From: Nymphaea colorata | Lineage: Eukaryota > Streptophyta > Magnoliopsida > Nymphaeales > Nymphaeaceae | NCBI RefSeq assembly: GCF_008831285.2 | Contig: NC_045145.1 | Span: 6,696,802-6,760,801, forward strand | Direction: 5' to 3' | Length of the DNA: 64,000 nucleotides | Shown: positions 22,736 to 34,080 of the stretch, piece after piece | Layout of the letters: every line of letters begins with the position of its first letter | Numbering within the stretch: the stretch's first letter is position 1 | Translations under genes and position numbers: made by a program | Notes under the pieces: model-generated | Database searches by the model: none | Seen by the model: only the letters and a program-made list of their open reading frames with translations | Told to the model about the DNA's origin: nothing

Positions 22736-24340
22736 CTCCCCCTCAAGTTGGCATTTCCTTGAGTGCCAACTTGCTTCTAAGATAAGTGAAATGCTCTCAG
22801 CCCAAGGATTTATTGGAGACATCTGCAATTTGTTTCATTGATGGTATAAACTTTGTGCTGATTTCTCCTTCTTGTATTTTCTCCCTCACTAGATGGCAAT
22901 CAATTTCAATATGTTGGGTTCTTTTATAGAAAACATGATTTACAATGATGTGCATGGTGGCCTGTTGTCAACAATATAAATCTATTGGACTGTTAGGTTC
23001 AACACCTAAATCCTCGGATAAATATCAAATCCAGGTCATCTCACAACATGCCGATGCCATTGGCCTATATTCAGCTTCAGTTGATGACCTATATACCATC
23101 CTATGCTTTTTTGTCTTCCAAGAAACAGGGCTTTTACCAATCATTATGAAATATCCTGAAGTAGAGTGTCTTGTCATTCAGCAAGATGCCTAACCTGAGT
23201 AACAAAATCCCATTATCTTAACCTTTTTTTGTGATGGAAACATAAAGCCATGAGATATGGGGCCTTTTATATATCTAAGAAGTCTGAACATGGCATCTCG
23301 ATGAGGGATTCTTGGCTGGTTCATGAACTGGCTTAAGAGATGGACCAAGTGGACAATGTTAGGGTGTGTAATGGTCAAGTATATGAGATTTCCAGTTACT
23401 TTTCGGTATGTAATTGGGTCTTTGAGGGCCTCTCCACTTTCATTATTGAGCTTCAAATTTTGTTCCATAGGAAAATCACTTGGTTTTGCACCTTCTTAGA
23501 ATGCGTCCTGTAGTATCATGAGAGTATACTTTCTTTGTGAAAGAAAGATAATATTCTTCGTTTTGGTTACTTCAATCCCCAAGAAGTATTTGAGTTTGCC
23601 AAGGTCAATTAGTTGAAACTTGTTATTGATGAGTTCATTGAAATGTGACATGCGCTGTAAATCATCTCCTGCAAGCATAATGTTATCAACATGCACAATT
23701 AAAAATATTTTGCCTATAGTCGTGGTCATGGAAAATAAAGAATAATCTGCTTTGGATTGCATGAAACCCAAGCTAATAAGGAAATCAGATAGTTTAGAAA
23801 ACTAGTTGTGTGATGGCTGCATGAGGCCATACATGGATTTGTTTAGTTGACATATGACATTGGCCCCTTGTCGGGCTAAACCAGGTGGCAACTGTATACT
23901 TCTTCTTGGAGATCCGCATGTAAAAAGATGTTGTTGACATCAACCTGGTAGAGATGCCAATTAAATATAGCAGCAAGAGAAAGTGTGGATCAAATGGCAG
24001 TGACCTTGGCAGTAGGAGCAAAAGTTTAATTATAATCAGTCCCTTTCATTTGAGTACGATGTTTGCAACAAGTCGGGCCTTGTATCATTCATTAGGCCCA
24101 TCAGATTTGTATTTAAACTTGTATACCTATTTGCATCCAATGGGTGTTTTTCCTGAGGGCAACTTAGTAAGTGTTCAAGTGCCGTTTTCTGCCAATGCAC
24201 ATACTTCCAACTGCATGGCTTCCTACTACCTATCATCTTGCATGGCTTGGTGGAATGAACTAGGAACAATGTGTTTAGCAAGGTTGGTCATGAGGCAATG
24301 GTGTTTTGGGAGTCCCTGCGATTATCTAAATGTGAAATGA
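22736..24340 (-). pseudogene. Copia-3 reverse transcriptase and RNase H
   Basis: RT pieces on the minus strand: GFMQSKADYSLF, then FLIVHVDNIMLAGDD (the YVDD box has become HVDN), then LGKLKYFLGIEVTKTKN (23496-23771). RNase H-proximal sequence with GNLIYLTITHPNIVHLV and LLRYIKGP lies at 23190-23468. The rest of RNase H (22740-23190) is heavily shifted. It is inactive. Confidence 0.85.
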
Positions 24341-25620
24341 TTGGATAACGAGTTCCCTGTCTCTTGCTTGTGACCGTAATCCGATGGCCAGGATTGGATT
24401 CGGGAAATCTTCCAAAGCATTACATTGGGAGTCCTTGAGGTGGACTGGTGGGTTATGGGTCCTTGTGGGTTCATTTGGCATAGGAGGGTCATTAGGATTA
24501 TGTGATTTAAACGATGACACTTGGTTTGGCAATTCATCTAGAGACTCTTGAATTAACTTCTCTGGTTCAAGGTTTGGATCATGACTACTATCAATGCAGA
24601 ATTGACATCTCAAGAGATTTGATCATTAAAAGGCGTGGGAAGCATAATTTCACTTGCATTCTTTTGGTGCTCATTATTGTTAAGGTATGGAAACTCATTT
24701 TCATAAAAATGAACATCTTGACTACTAAAAATTGTATGGTTTTTCAAATAATATAATTTGTAAGCACTTTGACAAAAAGGATATCCTATAAAGATACATC
24801 GTTTTGCTCTATTATCAAATTTGTGTTCTTTATGAATGTTATATATATAACATAAACATCCAAAAGTACGGAGATGCTCACATTTAGGGGAACAATTATA
24901 CAAGACCTTATAAGGAATTTCATTGGATAAGGCTATGCTAGGTAAATGATTCAAGAGATAAGATGCAATTAAAATACTCTCTCCCCAAAACTTTATAAGA
25001 AGCCCACTTTGGAAGAGAAGGGTACGAAAAACATTTAATAAGTCTCAGTCTTTATGTTCCACAACTCCATTTTGTTGAGGTGTGGCCGTACAACTATATT
25101 GATGTTCAATGCCCATCTCATTCAAATAGGATTTCATATCACATGAAAAAAACTCAGTCACATTATTGTTTCGTATTTTCTTGATTTTGACATCAAATTG
25201 GTTTTCAACGAGTTTAACAAAGTCTTTGATAATTGGGAAGTTTCATCTTTATATTTTCATCAAATAAATTTAAATAGCATGAGAAAAATCATGTATTGTA
25301 GTAAAACATAATGAGCACCAATAAAAGATAGAGTTTTATATGGTCCCCATAGATCACAATGAATCAAATCAAAAGGGGTAGAAGTAGAAATTTCACTATC
25401 CGGAAAAGAAAGACACGACATTTTTTTTAGATGGCATACATGACAATTATTTGGAGGCTTGTAAGAGTCAATGACTTTGGTACCAAGTAATACAGTGGTT
25501 CGAGAGTTGGACAGGTGTCCAAGATGTCGATCCCACAATTTGGATTTGTCAATGATGGATGCATTAACTAGGTTTTCGGCCATCTCAGGTATATACAAGC
25601 CACCTTGCTATCTACCTGTT
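24341..25620 (-). pseudogene. Copia-3 integrase and linker
   Basis: The frame 25260-25598 has LWDRHLGHLSNSR, C..C spacing in CHVCHLKKM, and FDLIHCDLWGPY. The frame 24610-24954 has CSPKCEHLRTFGCLCY, RCIFIGYPFCQSAYKLY and SSQDVHFYENEFPY. The proline- and asparagine-rich linker runs to 24326. The rve core between the two frames is broken. Confidence 0.85.
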
Positions 25621-26867
25621 CCAATCATACTCATCGAGTGACGGTCCTACAAAATACACAAGTTATATACTTAAACCAGGCAATGCATTTAGAATCTACA
25701 CATGATTTGAGAATAGAAATTAAATTGAATTTAAGCTCAGGTACACATGGGACGTCATGGAGAATGAGATTATGGAAAATGTCATAAGGGTGATGATGGC
25801 ATGTTTCCCATTGGGTAACTTATAGATGGGTATTGAGGCTTTTTGGTAAAAGTAAAAGAAATTGGATGGTTGCATATGTGGTCGGTGGCTCCGATTCAAG
25901 GATGCAAATTTTGTTAAAGATAAGACAACAAGATGGGTTCAAAAATTTACCTAGAGGCTCGCAATAGACTTGGTTTTACCTTGATTAATGGTTCAAAACA
26001 ATTTCATGGATTTGCTTTTAGGACGTCAGAATTGGATTGCTTGGAATCAGGCTCGGCATTGTTCGGATTGGTTCCGGTTGATGTAGAGGCATTGCCCCTG
26101 GGCTTGAAGACACATTGGTTGAATTTGGCTTGGTTTGAAACCGAACTAAGAAGTAGCACTTTGCCTTGACATGTCCTAGTTTTTCACTGTTCACATTTGA
26201 GGTGCGGCTTCCCTCACCCATGACTTTGATATTCTCTCATGTTGCTTTTTTGTTGGTAGATGTTAGCAGCAATGAATTCGACAGCCGGTGTTGCCATGTT
26301 TAACTCTTTATGTCTCTCTTCTTGAACAAGAAGAGAATACACCTTGGCAATGGTAGGCAAGTGGTCCATAAGCAATATCTGAGTTTGGACCTGACCATAA
26401 TTCTCATTCAATCCCATTAAAAACTGAATCAGCTGGTCACACTCTTGAAGTTTGGTCACCTTTTGCATAGCGCTGCAATCACAAGTAGGCAAAGATGTAT
26501 ATAAAGAAAGCACATCCCATGGGCCTTTAATCTTGTTGTAATATATAGCAATAGATGACTGACCTTGTTTGCAGTTCATTATTTGGTGTTGAATTTGATG
26601 ATGCATCAGTTTGACCAAACCTCATGTTCTAGCGACTAAGAAATCCGGCGATGTGGGCTTTGGAATAGATCCATCCATGAAGCCCACCTTGTTCTTGGCA
26701 CTCAGCATCGTGATCATGGCTATTCACCATGTAGAATAATTGTCTTCCATTAAGCTTTATGAAACGAGTGGAGTGCCTGGCCCATTTGAGTGGTGAATGT
26801 AATATTTGGTTTCCTTGTGATTGCTGCCTGCTACCCATAGCGTTCGCCATTCTCCTCAATTATGAAT
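25621..26867 (-). pseudogene. Copia-3 gag
   Basis: The frame 26214-26618 carries QGQSSIAIYYNKIKGPWD and CDQLIQFLMGLNENYGQVQ, typical copia gag. Frame 26629-26859 supplies the N-terminal part (ANAMGSRQQ). Protease and zinc-knuckle sequence left of 26214 is not readable in one frame. Confidence 0.8.
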
Positions 26868-26879
26868 GCTCTGATATCA

Positions 26880-27130
26880 TGTTAGAAGTTAAGAGCTAAA
26901 AGAAGAAAAAATGAGAAAAAAAAGAAAACAGAGGGAAGAAAAGCGAGCAAGAAAGACCAACAGCTTAATTCATATTCATTGCAATAAAAAGATTTATATA
27001 CAAGATCCAAAGTGGAGAGGTCACGATAAGGGAGGAGTACTTTGTTCCTTATCAGTTACACAAAAAAAAATCTAAACTCTTTCATAGAATCTTGCCAACG
27101 TTTCCTACCAAAGCTATTATAATCTTAACA
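26880..27130 (-). repeat. Copia-3 5' LTR, 251 bp
   Basis: Starts TGTTAGAAGTTAAG after the primer site and ends ATCTTAACA. Confidence 0.82.
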
Positions 27131-27289
27131 AAAACTTTATAAAACATTGTTTAAAAGCAATATAATTGTCAAGTGACAAGTATAATATTTGACAATGGGT
27201 CAAAATTTTTCTCAAATGAAAGAAAGGATTTCTTATGTATAAAAATCATTTCTCATCAACACTCATGAACCTATGTGCCATAGAATGAT

Positions 27290-28310
27290 GTTGTAGAACA
27301 TAAACATTGCCATATTCTCGATGTGGCACCATCATTAAAATTTGAAGCTAGATTAGCAATATATTATTGGGATGACTGCATCAAATCAATCACTCATTTA
27401 CTAAACAGGACTCCTTCAACTACTTCGGAAAACAAAACATCCTTTGAAATTTTGTTCAATAAAATGACTTCATATACTCATTTAGTTGTCGTGTGCCTGT
27501 GTTTTGCGTCCAATCCATTTCCCAAATCAAAATTTGATTGTAGAACTCATTGCTATGCGTGCTTAGGCTATGTAGTTGGAAAAAGGCTTACAGAGCTTTA
27601 GATCTAGAAACCAAAATTTTTTAGCAAGGACATTTTTTTTTTGTGAGTCTGAATTTCCTTTCAAAAGCATCCAAACATAGTTGCAATCTCTTAAAATACC
27701 ATTAACTAACTCCTGAAAACCTTAGTTTTGGTGAGAAGAAATCAACTTGATGTGAACAAACTGATGAAAAAACCTATAAAGTTCTAAACCAGACCTTCAA
27801 ACTTAAATTGAAAAATAAGTAATCTGAAAAGCCAGCAAGTAATCATGATAAGCAAGAACCAATTTCTCAATCAGAAAATATCCATGTGAACAAAATTCAT
27901 TAATCCAAATGCATTCTTCTATTCTTAGCTCGAAAGTCCAAACCTTCTGTGCTTTTGAGAGATTTTTACTGTGGAACAGTTCTCACTAAGACATCTAGTA
28001 ATCTGACAAGAGGCCTCCTTAGTTTATCATTTCTCCTATACTCACAAATACTTTCTCCTAAATATATCTTAATAATCAAGCCAACATGCTATATGGAAAC
28101 CAAACTAGATCCTCAATAGATTGAGGTTATTCTTGCCAAAATTAAAGCTTTAGAAAGCAATCACAATGGTCATTAGTAAATCCTCCAACTAAAGTTGAAT
28201 CCATCAGCTGCAAATGAGCCTATGGAAATAAATATAATAATAGAGATATGGCTATGGTGATCAAAGTGAAACACATGCTTGGAGGTTACATAAATTGATT
28301 TATGGACTAA
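27290..28310 (+). pseudogene. plus-strand Ty1/copia integrase-RT remnant
   Basis: The frame 27323-27601 reads SLKFEARLAIYYWDDCI, then LLNRTPSTTSENKTSFEILF and CLCFASNPFPKSKFDCR. This is the C-terminal half of copia integrase. Beyond 27600 decayed pieces follow in order: LDLETK, the linker, and about 28140-28250 IKALESNHNG with a K..K..GCK-like RT start. No LTRs are visible, so only an internal fragment remains. Its orientation is opposite to Copia-3. Confidence 0.7.
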
Positions 28311-29639
28311 ATCAAAATTACATTAGTTATATTGTGGTATTTAATATGACCGATAACGATGTTTTTGTTATGAGCTCATATTAGGACTGGTAGCACATAA
28401 AAAATGATCTCCTGAGTGTAAAAGGAGAAGAAGAAATTCTATTATAGATAATGTTCTGGGCAGTTGAAGATATATGCAATAATTAATTCAGAAATTTATT
28501 AACTTTTCTTTTATTTTTTCTTACACATGGTATTATTTCTTCAACTATAAATAAGTGACATGGAATGAAACCTGTATGGGACTTTGCAGCAAAATTGAAG
28601 CCCTAAAATTGAAGCAATAGCACAAATATACTATACTAAATGGAATCATATACTATTTTTTTTCAAAAAAACTAATTAGAACACTACAAACACATCCTAA
28701 TCCAACAAAATAGAGGGAAATTTGAACATTTTAAACTAAAACCAAGTCTGGAATATGACTCCCTATTCCCTACTATAAACTGATGGGTGAAATGAACTCA
28801 CAAATCTGCATAACGATGAACATAGTGATAATAGGAGAAGTCCATGGTGCAGGAGAAAACACCATTCCAATAGAAAGTTGCTGAGAGATACACTCCCAAC
28901 CTTATATTCCAAAACATGCAATATTTACAACAAAAAAAAGGATATACATAAAAAACAGAAAAGTAAGGAATGCATAACCTCAAGACTATAAGAATGAAAC
29001 CAGAGAGCATAGACACAACTCCTTTACCCAAAAAACAGTTTATAGATAAAACCCTTCATTCAGAAAGAAAGGTAGATCAACTTTTGCTATTAACCAACTT
29101 GCATCCTACTGAAAGCACCCATGCAAATTCTCACACTCCACCCCACCTCCACAGGCAGTGAGACAATATCAAAAGTGACCATGCTGCTCCATCTATCTAA
29201 ATGATACCAGGTGGTTGACCACTTCATGTAGCCTTTAAGAATGTCTTTAACTCTTCTAAACAAACCTTGATTATTGGAATTTACTTTGAAACGTTGCAGC
29301 CACATAGGCAGGGAACTCTGAAGTACAATTAGAGGGTGATCTTTTGGAACGTATTCGTGAAGGCATGCAACAAGATTCCATGGCAAAGCACCTAGTAACC
29401 CTAGCTGAGATAGGCAAGACTAGGAGATTTTGGCTGCAAGATGGACTCCTTCTCACCCGTCCTCCAAGCATCTGCTACAACTCTATTCCAACAGTTTGAA
29501 TTCAGCCTGATCCCTACCCACTACTTGCAAATACATGCCAATTGCCCTTCAAATTATGCTTCTTACAAACCAAAAGGTAGACCACATGAGATCTTCATGC
29601 ATTTCCCTCAATCTACTCACATACTATGCCAAGATCCAG
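28311..29639. other. unassigned, possible LINE 3' tail
   Basis: Minus-strand frames at 29090-29386 and 29271-29471 overlap and look like two halves of one frameshifted coding remnant (WLQRFKVNSNNQGLFRRVKDI). I do not recognise a domain. They lie downstream of the LINE remnant at 29640-30190 and might belong to it. The left part is plain AT-rich sequence. Confidence 0.35.
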
Positions 29640-30190
29640 CAATAGTTGCAATATCTCCCTCTTGTGATCCTTCCGATTCATGGCCCTAAATGTCTCTTTA
29701 CATCAACACCAGAAGTCGAATCAATGGAAGGTTATCATTAGCAGACTCATTGTGATACAGTTCATTTATCCACCACCACCACCTCTATACGACAATATGA
29801 AAAGTCACTTTCCAACATTTGGCTAACCAGGCATTATTGCATTTCTCTTCTCTCCACATTTTAAACATTCCCTTGAGGTTCACCCAAGGAAGTCTCTTTT
29901 TGCCAAACCTTATAACCCCATTTCACAACTTGGCAGCATATTCACATCTCACTATGAGTTGTATATTTGACTCTTCCTACCCTTGCAAAGTATACACTGG
30001 TTGGCTAGATGTATTACCCATTTTTTCAAGACATCATGTGTGGGCAATCGCTCCTCACACGCCAAAAAGAGAAACCAACTAGCTCGTGGGGGCACACTAC
30101 CTTTCTAAATATCTATTCTCCACACCTCTTGCACAAAATTTTTCTAATCAGGTCATAGATATCCTATAAAGAAATCTGCTAACTTCTGTT
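29640..30190 (-). pseudogene. L1-type LINE remnant with zf-RVT region
   Basis: Minus-strand reading gives VPPRASWFLFLACEERLP, then THDVLKKWVIHLANQCILCK. This is the zinc-binding segment (RLPT.D.L..W, C.LC) that follows reverse transcriptase in plant LINEs. It continues with LPWVNLKGMFKMWREEK, the usual tail. Stops interrupt the frame and the RT domain is absent to the right, so the remnant is truncated. Confidence 0.65.
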
Positions 30191-30423
30191 TCCATGCCAA
30201 GCAATGCAGCCCTGTGTCCTTCTCCCCCTATTCTCGTTTCTTTGGAAGCGTTGTAGCCATTCCCGTGGCAATCCTTCTCTTCTTCTTTTCCATTGTTTTC
30301 TCTTTTCCATTTTCTATTTTCTAGGTTCTATTTCTAGGTTGCCAGAAATATTAGACGACCAAGTTTGTGTTAATTTACTTGTAGCATCCAACTATTAATT
30401 TGCTGATTTTGAATAAAAGCATT

Positions 30424-31503
30424 AAGGTAGCATTTGATCTCCTGAAAATCGAATCTTGGAATGGTAATTCCAGTATCTTATTTCTAGAATTGAGAAGAAA
30501 TGAAAAACAAAACCTCAATTTCCAAAATCTCTTTGTTTTTGTATTTTGGAAATATGTTTCCATAGAAACAAATTTCTAAGCTTGATGGGCATGAAAGATG
30601 AAGTTTGAACAATTGAAAATTTTGTACTGTTTTGGAATTTTTTCAAACGCCATGGGCATCAAAGTAATCTTGTAAAAGAATGCTGAGCCATTTTGAAAAT
30701 ACATAGAAAATTCTGGGGTCAACATGAAATTGTTAAGTAATAGGTATAAAAGCCTTTTCAGCGATTTTCTTTTCCATTTTCAATGTTTATTTCTATCTCT
30801 TCTCTCGATCCTTCAAGAGGTGCTGCCGTGACTGAAGGTCGCTCCAGCGACGGGCGACACATCAGAACGAGTTTTTGACAGCCATTGGACTAAAGCCGGT
30901 AAGAGGGCTCTCTCTCTTATGTCTCCACTCTATCATCGACGAAGAGGGTTTTCTCTGAAACTCTCTGCCAACGATGCAAATAGTTTCCTTGCCGTTGACA
31001 CAAAGGGCTTCCATCTGTGAAGTTCTCTGCGACGATGCAGAGGGTTTATGAAGAGGTTTTGGAACCCCCTGCATTGATGCGGAGGGCTCTGCTTCCTTTT
31101 CTGCGGACCTCTACGACGGTGGCTTGGGTTGCCAGAAAACCCCAACGCTGAGGGTTCCTGATGCCTTCTTTTTAATTTTTTTTTGTCGCTGGATGATAAT
31201 GGGGCTGCTTTGCGCTGGTGACAGTTATCGCCGTCGGTTTTCTTTAATGCGTGGGTCTGCTAGCTGCCAGTTGTTGCGTCATTGGGTGGGTGATGTCCAT
31301 CACATGGGTAATGATCAAGCGGGAAGCAACAGTCTATTTTTTGGTCTATGGATTCTCATCGAAAATTTCAGAAAGAGATTTCCAAAATCATCTTTAATGG
31401 GCACTTTTTCCATCCCTTGTTTGATGAAACTCAGGTGGATTTCAAAATTTTGAATATTATTTCCTGGTCTAAAGTGGACTTCGGGGGATCAAACGTGTCC
31501 TAG
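30424..31503. mobile_element. candidate non-autonomous TIR element, 1.08 kb
   Basis: The left end GGTAGCATTTGATCTCCTGA and the reverse complement of the right end GGACACGTTTGATCCCCCGA agree at about 14 of 20 positions. The interior has a TATAAAAG box near 30746 and then a GC-richer region with repeated GATGC.GAGGG-type motifs (30930-31100). No target duplication could be fixed. I infer a MITE-like or deleted DNA transposon. Confidence 0.4.
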
Positions 31504-31686
31504 AGGATTTGCTAAAATTAGACAACCAACTACGCATTGCCTATGCCATTTACGTATTAGATAACAACCACTTGCCACGGTTTATCTAAACCACTAGCCA
31601 TGGTTTTGACTATGGCCATTACTTGTAATAGCCCCAACTATTTATGCATTAGCCATGGAAAAGCCATGGCTATTATAGCTATTCTA

Positions 31687-31687
<1 letters not shown>

Positions 31688-31741
<54 letters not shown>

Positions 31742-31747
31742 ATATAT
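31688..31747. repeat. (TA)n microsatellite
   Basis: A TA run of about 50 bp ending in TG units, preceded by palindromic AGCCATGG motifs (31590-31670). Confidence 0.95.
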
Positions 31748-32281
31748 TGAATGAAAATATTACAAAACAAGGGAATATTTCTATCTTATCAAAAAGCTCC
31801 ACCAAAGGACCTTTAAAGCATCATAGGGTGCCACGGGATCGTGCTACAACCTATGACATAGATACGAACACATGTGAGTAAATTAAGAATGGAGTTGCAT
31901 ATCTTCATCCCATTGAAACACAAGAATGTGTAGGAGGGAAATCTGAGTGTCATGGTATTTCTTCAATCTCTTGTAGATTTGGTTATGCTTTCTTCAGAAA
32001 AAACTAGTCAGTGAATAAGCAACCTGTACATTTTGGAGCTGCATTTTATACAAGCTGCAGCACCTATCTGCTTCGTTAGCATGAAGTAGAAAAGTAGCCC
32101 TTCATCACTCACCTAGGAAATGAACATGGGGATGTTCTGAAAGCGCTTCAACTTTTTACATACTACATTGAAACACCAACTTGTTAATGATACAAGGGTT
32201 CAACAACAAACTTAAATAGAAGAATGTAAATGCAAGAAACCTCATGTGGTATGTGTAACATATGAACAAGCTGGAGCCCAC
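31748..32281. other. intergenic, no feature seen
   Basis: No gene or clear repeat. Confidence 0.6.
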
Positions 32282-32480
32282 CAGGGGGCAGAGCGAAGTT
32301 TTTTTTCAAGGGCGGGCCAAACGGTCCAACGAATTTATCAGGGTAGGGCCAAACTAAACCCGAATCCAAAAAATCGATTATGCAATTAAAATTTTTTAAT
32401 TTTGTTAATGTAAATTTTTTTTCACTTAGATGAGGTGGGGCCACAGCCTAGGCGGCCCCCCACCCATCCACCCACCCTTG
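32282..32480. mobile_element. hAT-type MITE-like element, 199 bp
   Basis: Begins CAGGGGGCAGAG and ends CCCACCCTTG (reverse complement CAAGGGTGGG). The flanking 8-mers GAGCCCAC (32274-32281) and AAGCCCAC (32481-32488) match at 7 of 8. Non-coding. Confidence 0.65.
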
Positions 32481-33655
32481 AAGCCCACAATGCAGTGCCA
32501 AGCAAGACCACATGACAAATTTTAATGTTCACAACTCATTACTGCTGCAAATAAACTTGCAAGCCATCATATTCTGAATACTTTGTTTTTCTTTTCCATT
32601 TTTTGATAGCGAAATAAAGTTGTTGAAACAAGCAAAACTAGTTAGTGAGACAGAGGAGGAGCCTTATAGTAGAAACAAGGAACTTGGTCTGACTTTCTCT
32701 TGCTTTATTGCATACTAGTAGTTTTTGCCTTTTAACTACTGAGAATATAATGAGGTTCTGTATAGCCATGACCACAAACAACAAAGCTTACATTGACCAA
32801 ATTATTTTTGTCAGGCCTTTCAATTCATGTGCCTAAAAAGTTAAGGTAGCCAAATTGGGTTTTCAATATTTCTGCTATAGATGCTAAATCATGCATTTGG
32901 AAGAGCAATGTAAATCCATGACCAATTAAGGACCAATTTAGAGAAATTAAAGCTAAAGATCCTGTAAACAGAATAAATTGTCTGCCAACCTCCCTGATAA
33001 AAAATTCAGACATAAAAAGAACCTTATGGTCTTAAAGCACCTCTACCCTAGAAATAACCATATTGAGAAGGAAGTTCGTGAAGAGAAAACATAGATTAAA
33101 AAGGAGACATTGTCTCATAACCAGTATGACTATACAGTGCTAATCAGCCATGCATTTGAAACAGAACATTGGAGACCCCAGATAAGTGATCAATATAAAG
33201 AAAGTAACAAGATTTCAGTTCCCTAATCAGATTTTTAACATACAAACAAGTATGCTGCCTTAAAGCATTTTTCATCCTAAAAAATGATATATCGTGAGAG
33301 AAGTTCTCGAAGTTAGTTCTTGGAAATACTGTAAAAAAACATAAATTCTTCCATATTGGGCAGCCAAAAACCAAATTCTAGCATAAAATAAAGAAAATAG
33401 CTCTTGAATAAGGCCTTCTGACTCATAATGCCAAAAACCTTCTACTTGAAGCTTGATTTGTTTTAGTTATTTCATCTGAATCAGATGGAGTGAACACATC
33501 GAGGCTGTGCAATTTGATACCTCCAATTCGTAGCAAAATTAGTTACAGGGTTGTCACACCAGAGTAACTTGTCTGCCTTGAGGCAGGATGGGAACAAAAT
33601 CCACTACTGATATAACGCTACAAATGCATGAGTCCTGTTGTCAGCCTGGTGCTAA
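32481..33655. other. intergenic with diverged tandem duplication
   Basis: Bases of about 32880-33085 resemble 33145-33335. Both keep GCATTTG.AA, CCCT.AT.A.A, TTAAAGCA and CCTA.AAA...AT motifs in the same order, about 265 bp apart. No supported gene. Confidence 0.4.
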
Positions 33656-34080
33656 CTATGTTCTACCTGGCATATGACTGGTCTGAGCATGATAAACTGA
33701 GTTTGATGATTCATTTAAATCACAATAAGGAAATAGATCAACCATGAAAGCACGACGATATCCATTGTTTTGACATTCACCTAAAATTTCCGCAAAAGAT
33801 AAATGTGCTGCACCATCAGAATCATCAGATCCCAAGGCGCCACATTTACATTGGCAGTGACTCTTGGTCAACTGATACTTCTGCATCTTCATTTTCAGAA
33901 TTGTTCTTGCTTTGACTACCAGCTGAATCCCTCGATTGATCCACATCATCAGATTCTTCAAGCTCAAGGAAATCATCTTCATCATCGTGTTCCTCTTCAT
34001 CAGTCACAGACTGGTGACAAGAAGGGTTCATATATTTTTTTTACCACACGCAGCATACTGATTGAACCCAAATTTTTGTG
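33655..34080 (-). other. exon-like relic with acidic region
   Basis: A minus-strand frame (34031 to 33846) encodes an acidic stretch, DEEEHDDEDDFLELEESDD, then SENEDAEVSVDQESLPM. A second frame then reads CGALGSDDSDGAAHLSFAEI and FMVDLFPYCDLNESS, ending at a CCAG/GTAGAA donor-like site near 33663. A stop separates the frames, and an eight-base A run near 34035 shifts the upstream frame (QYAACGKK). The composition looks like a host gene and not a transposon, but I do not recognise the protein. It may be a pseudogene, or exons whose borders I cannot place. Confidence 0.35.

Larger units (their letters stand above)
22422..27130 (-). mobile_element. Copia-3, degenerate Ty1/copia element
   Basis: LTRs lie at 22422-22735 and 26880-27130. 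The primer site at 26868-26879 reads TGATATCAGAGC on the minus strand, one change from canonical. A polypurine tract (AACTTGAGGGGGAG on the minus strand) lies right of 22735. The flanks GAAAC (22417-22421) and AAAAC (27131-27135) match at 4 of 5 positions. All domains are present in copia order, broken by stops and frameshifts. Confidence 0.85.
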
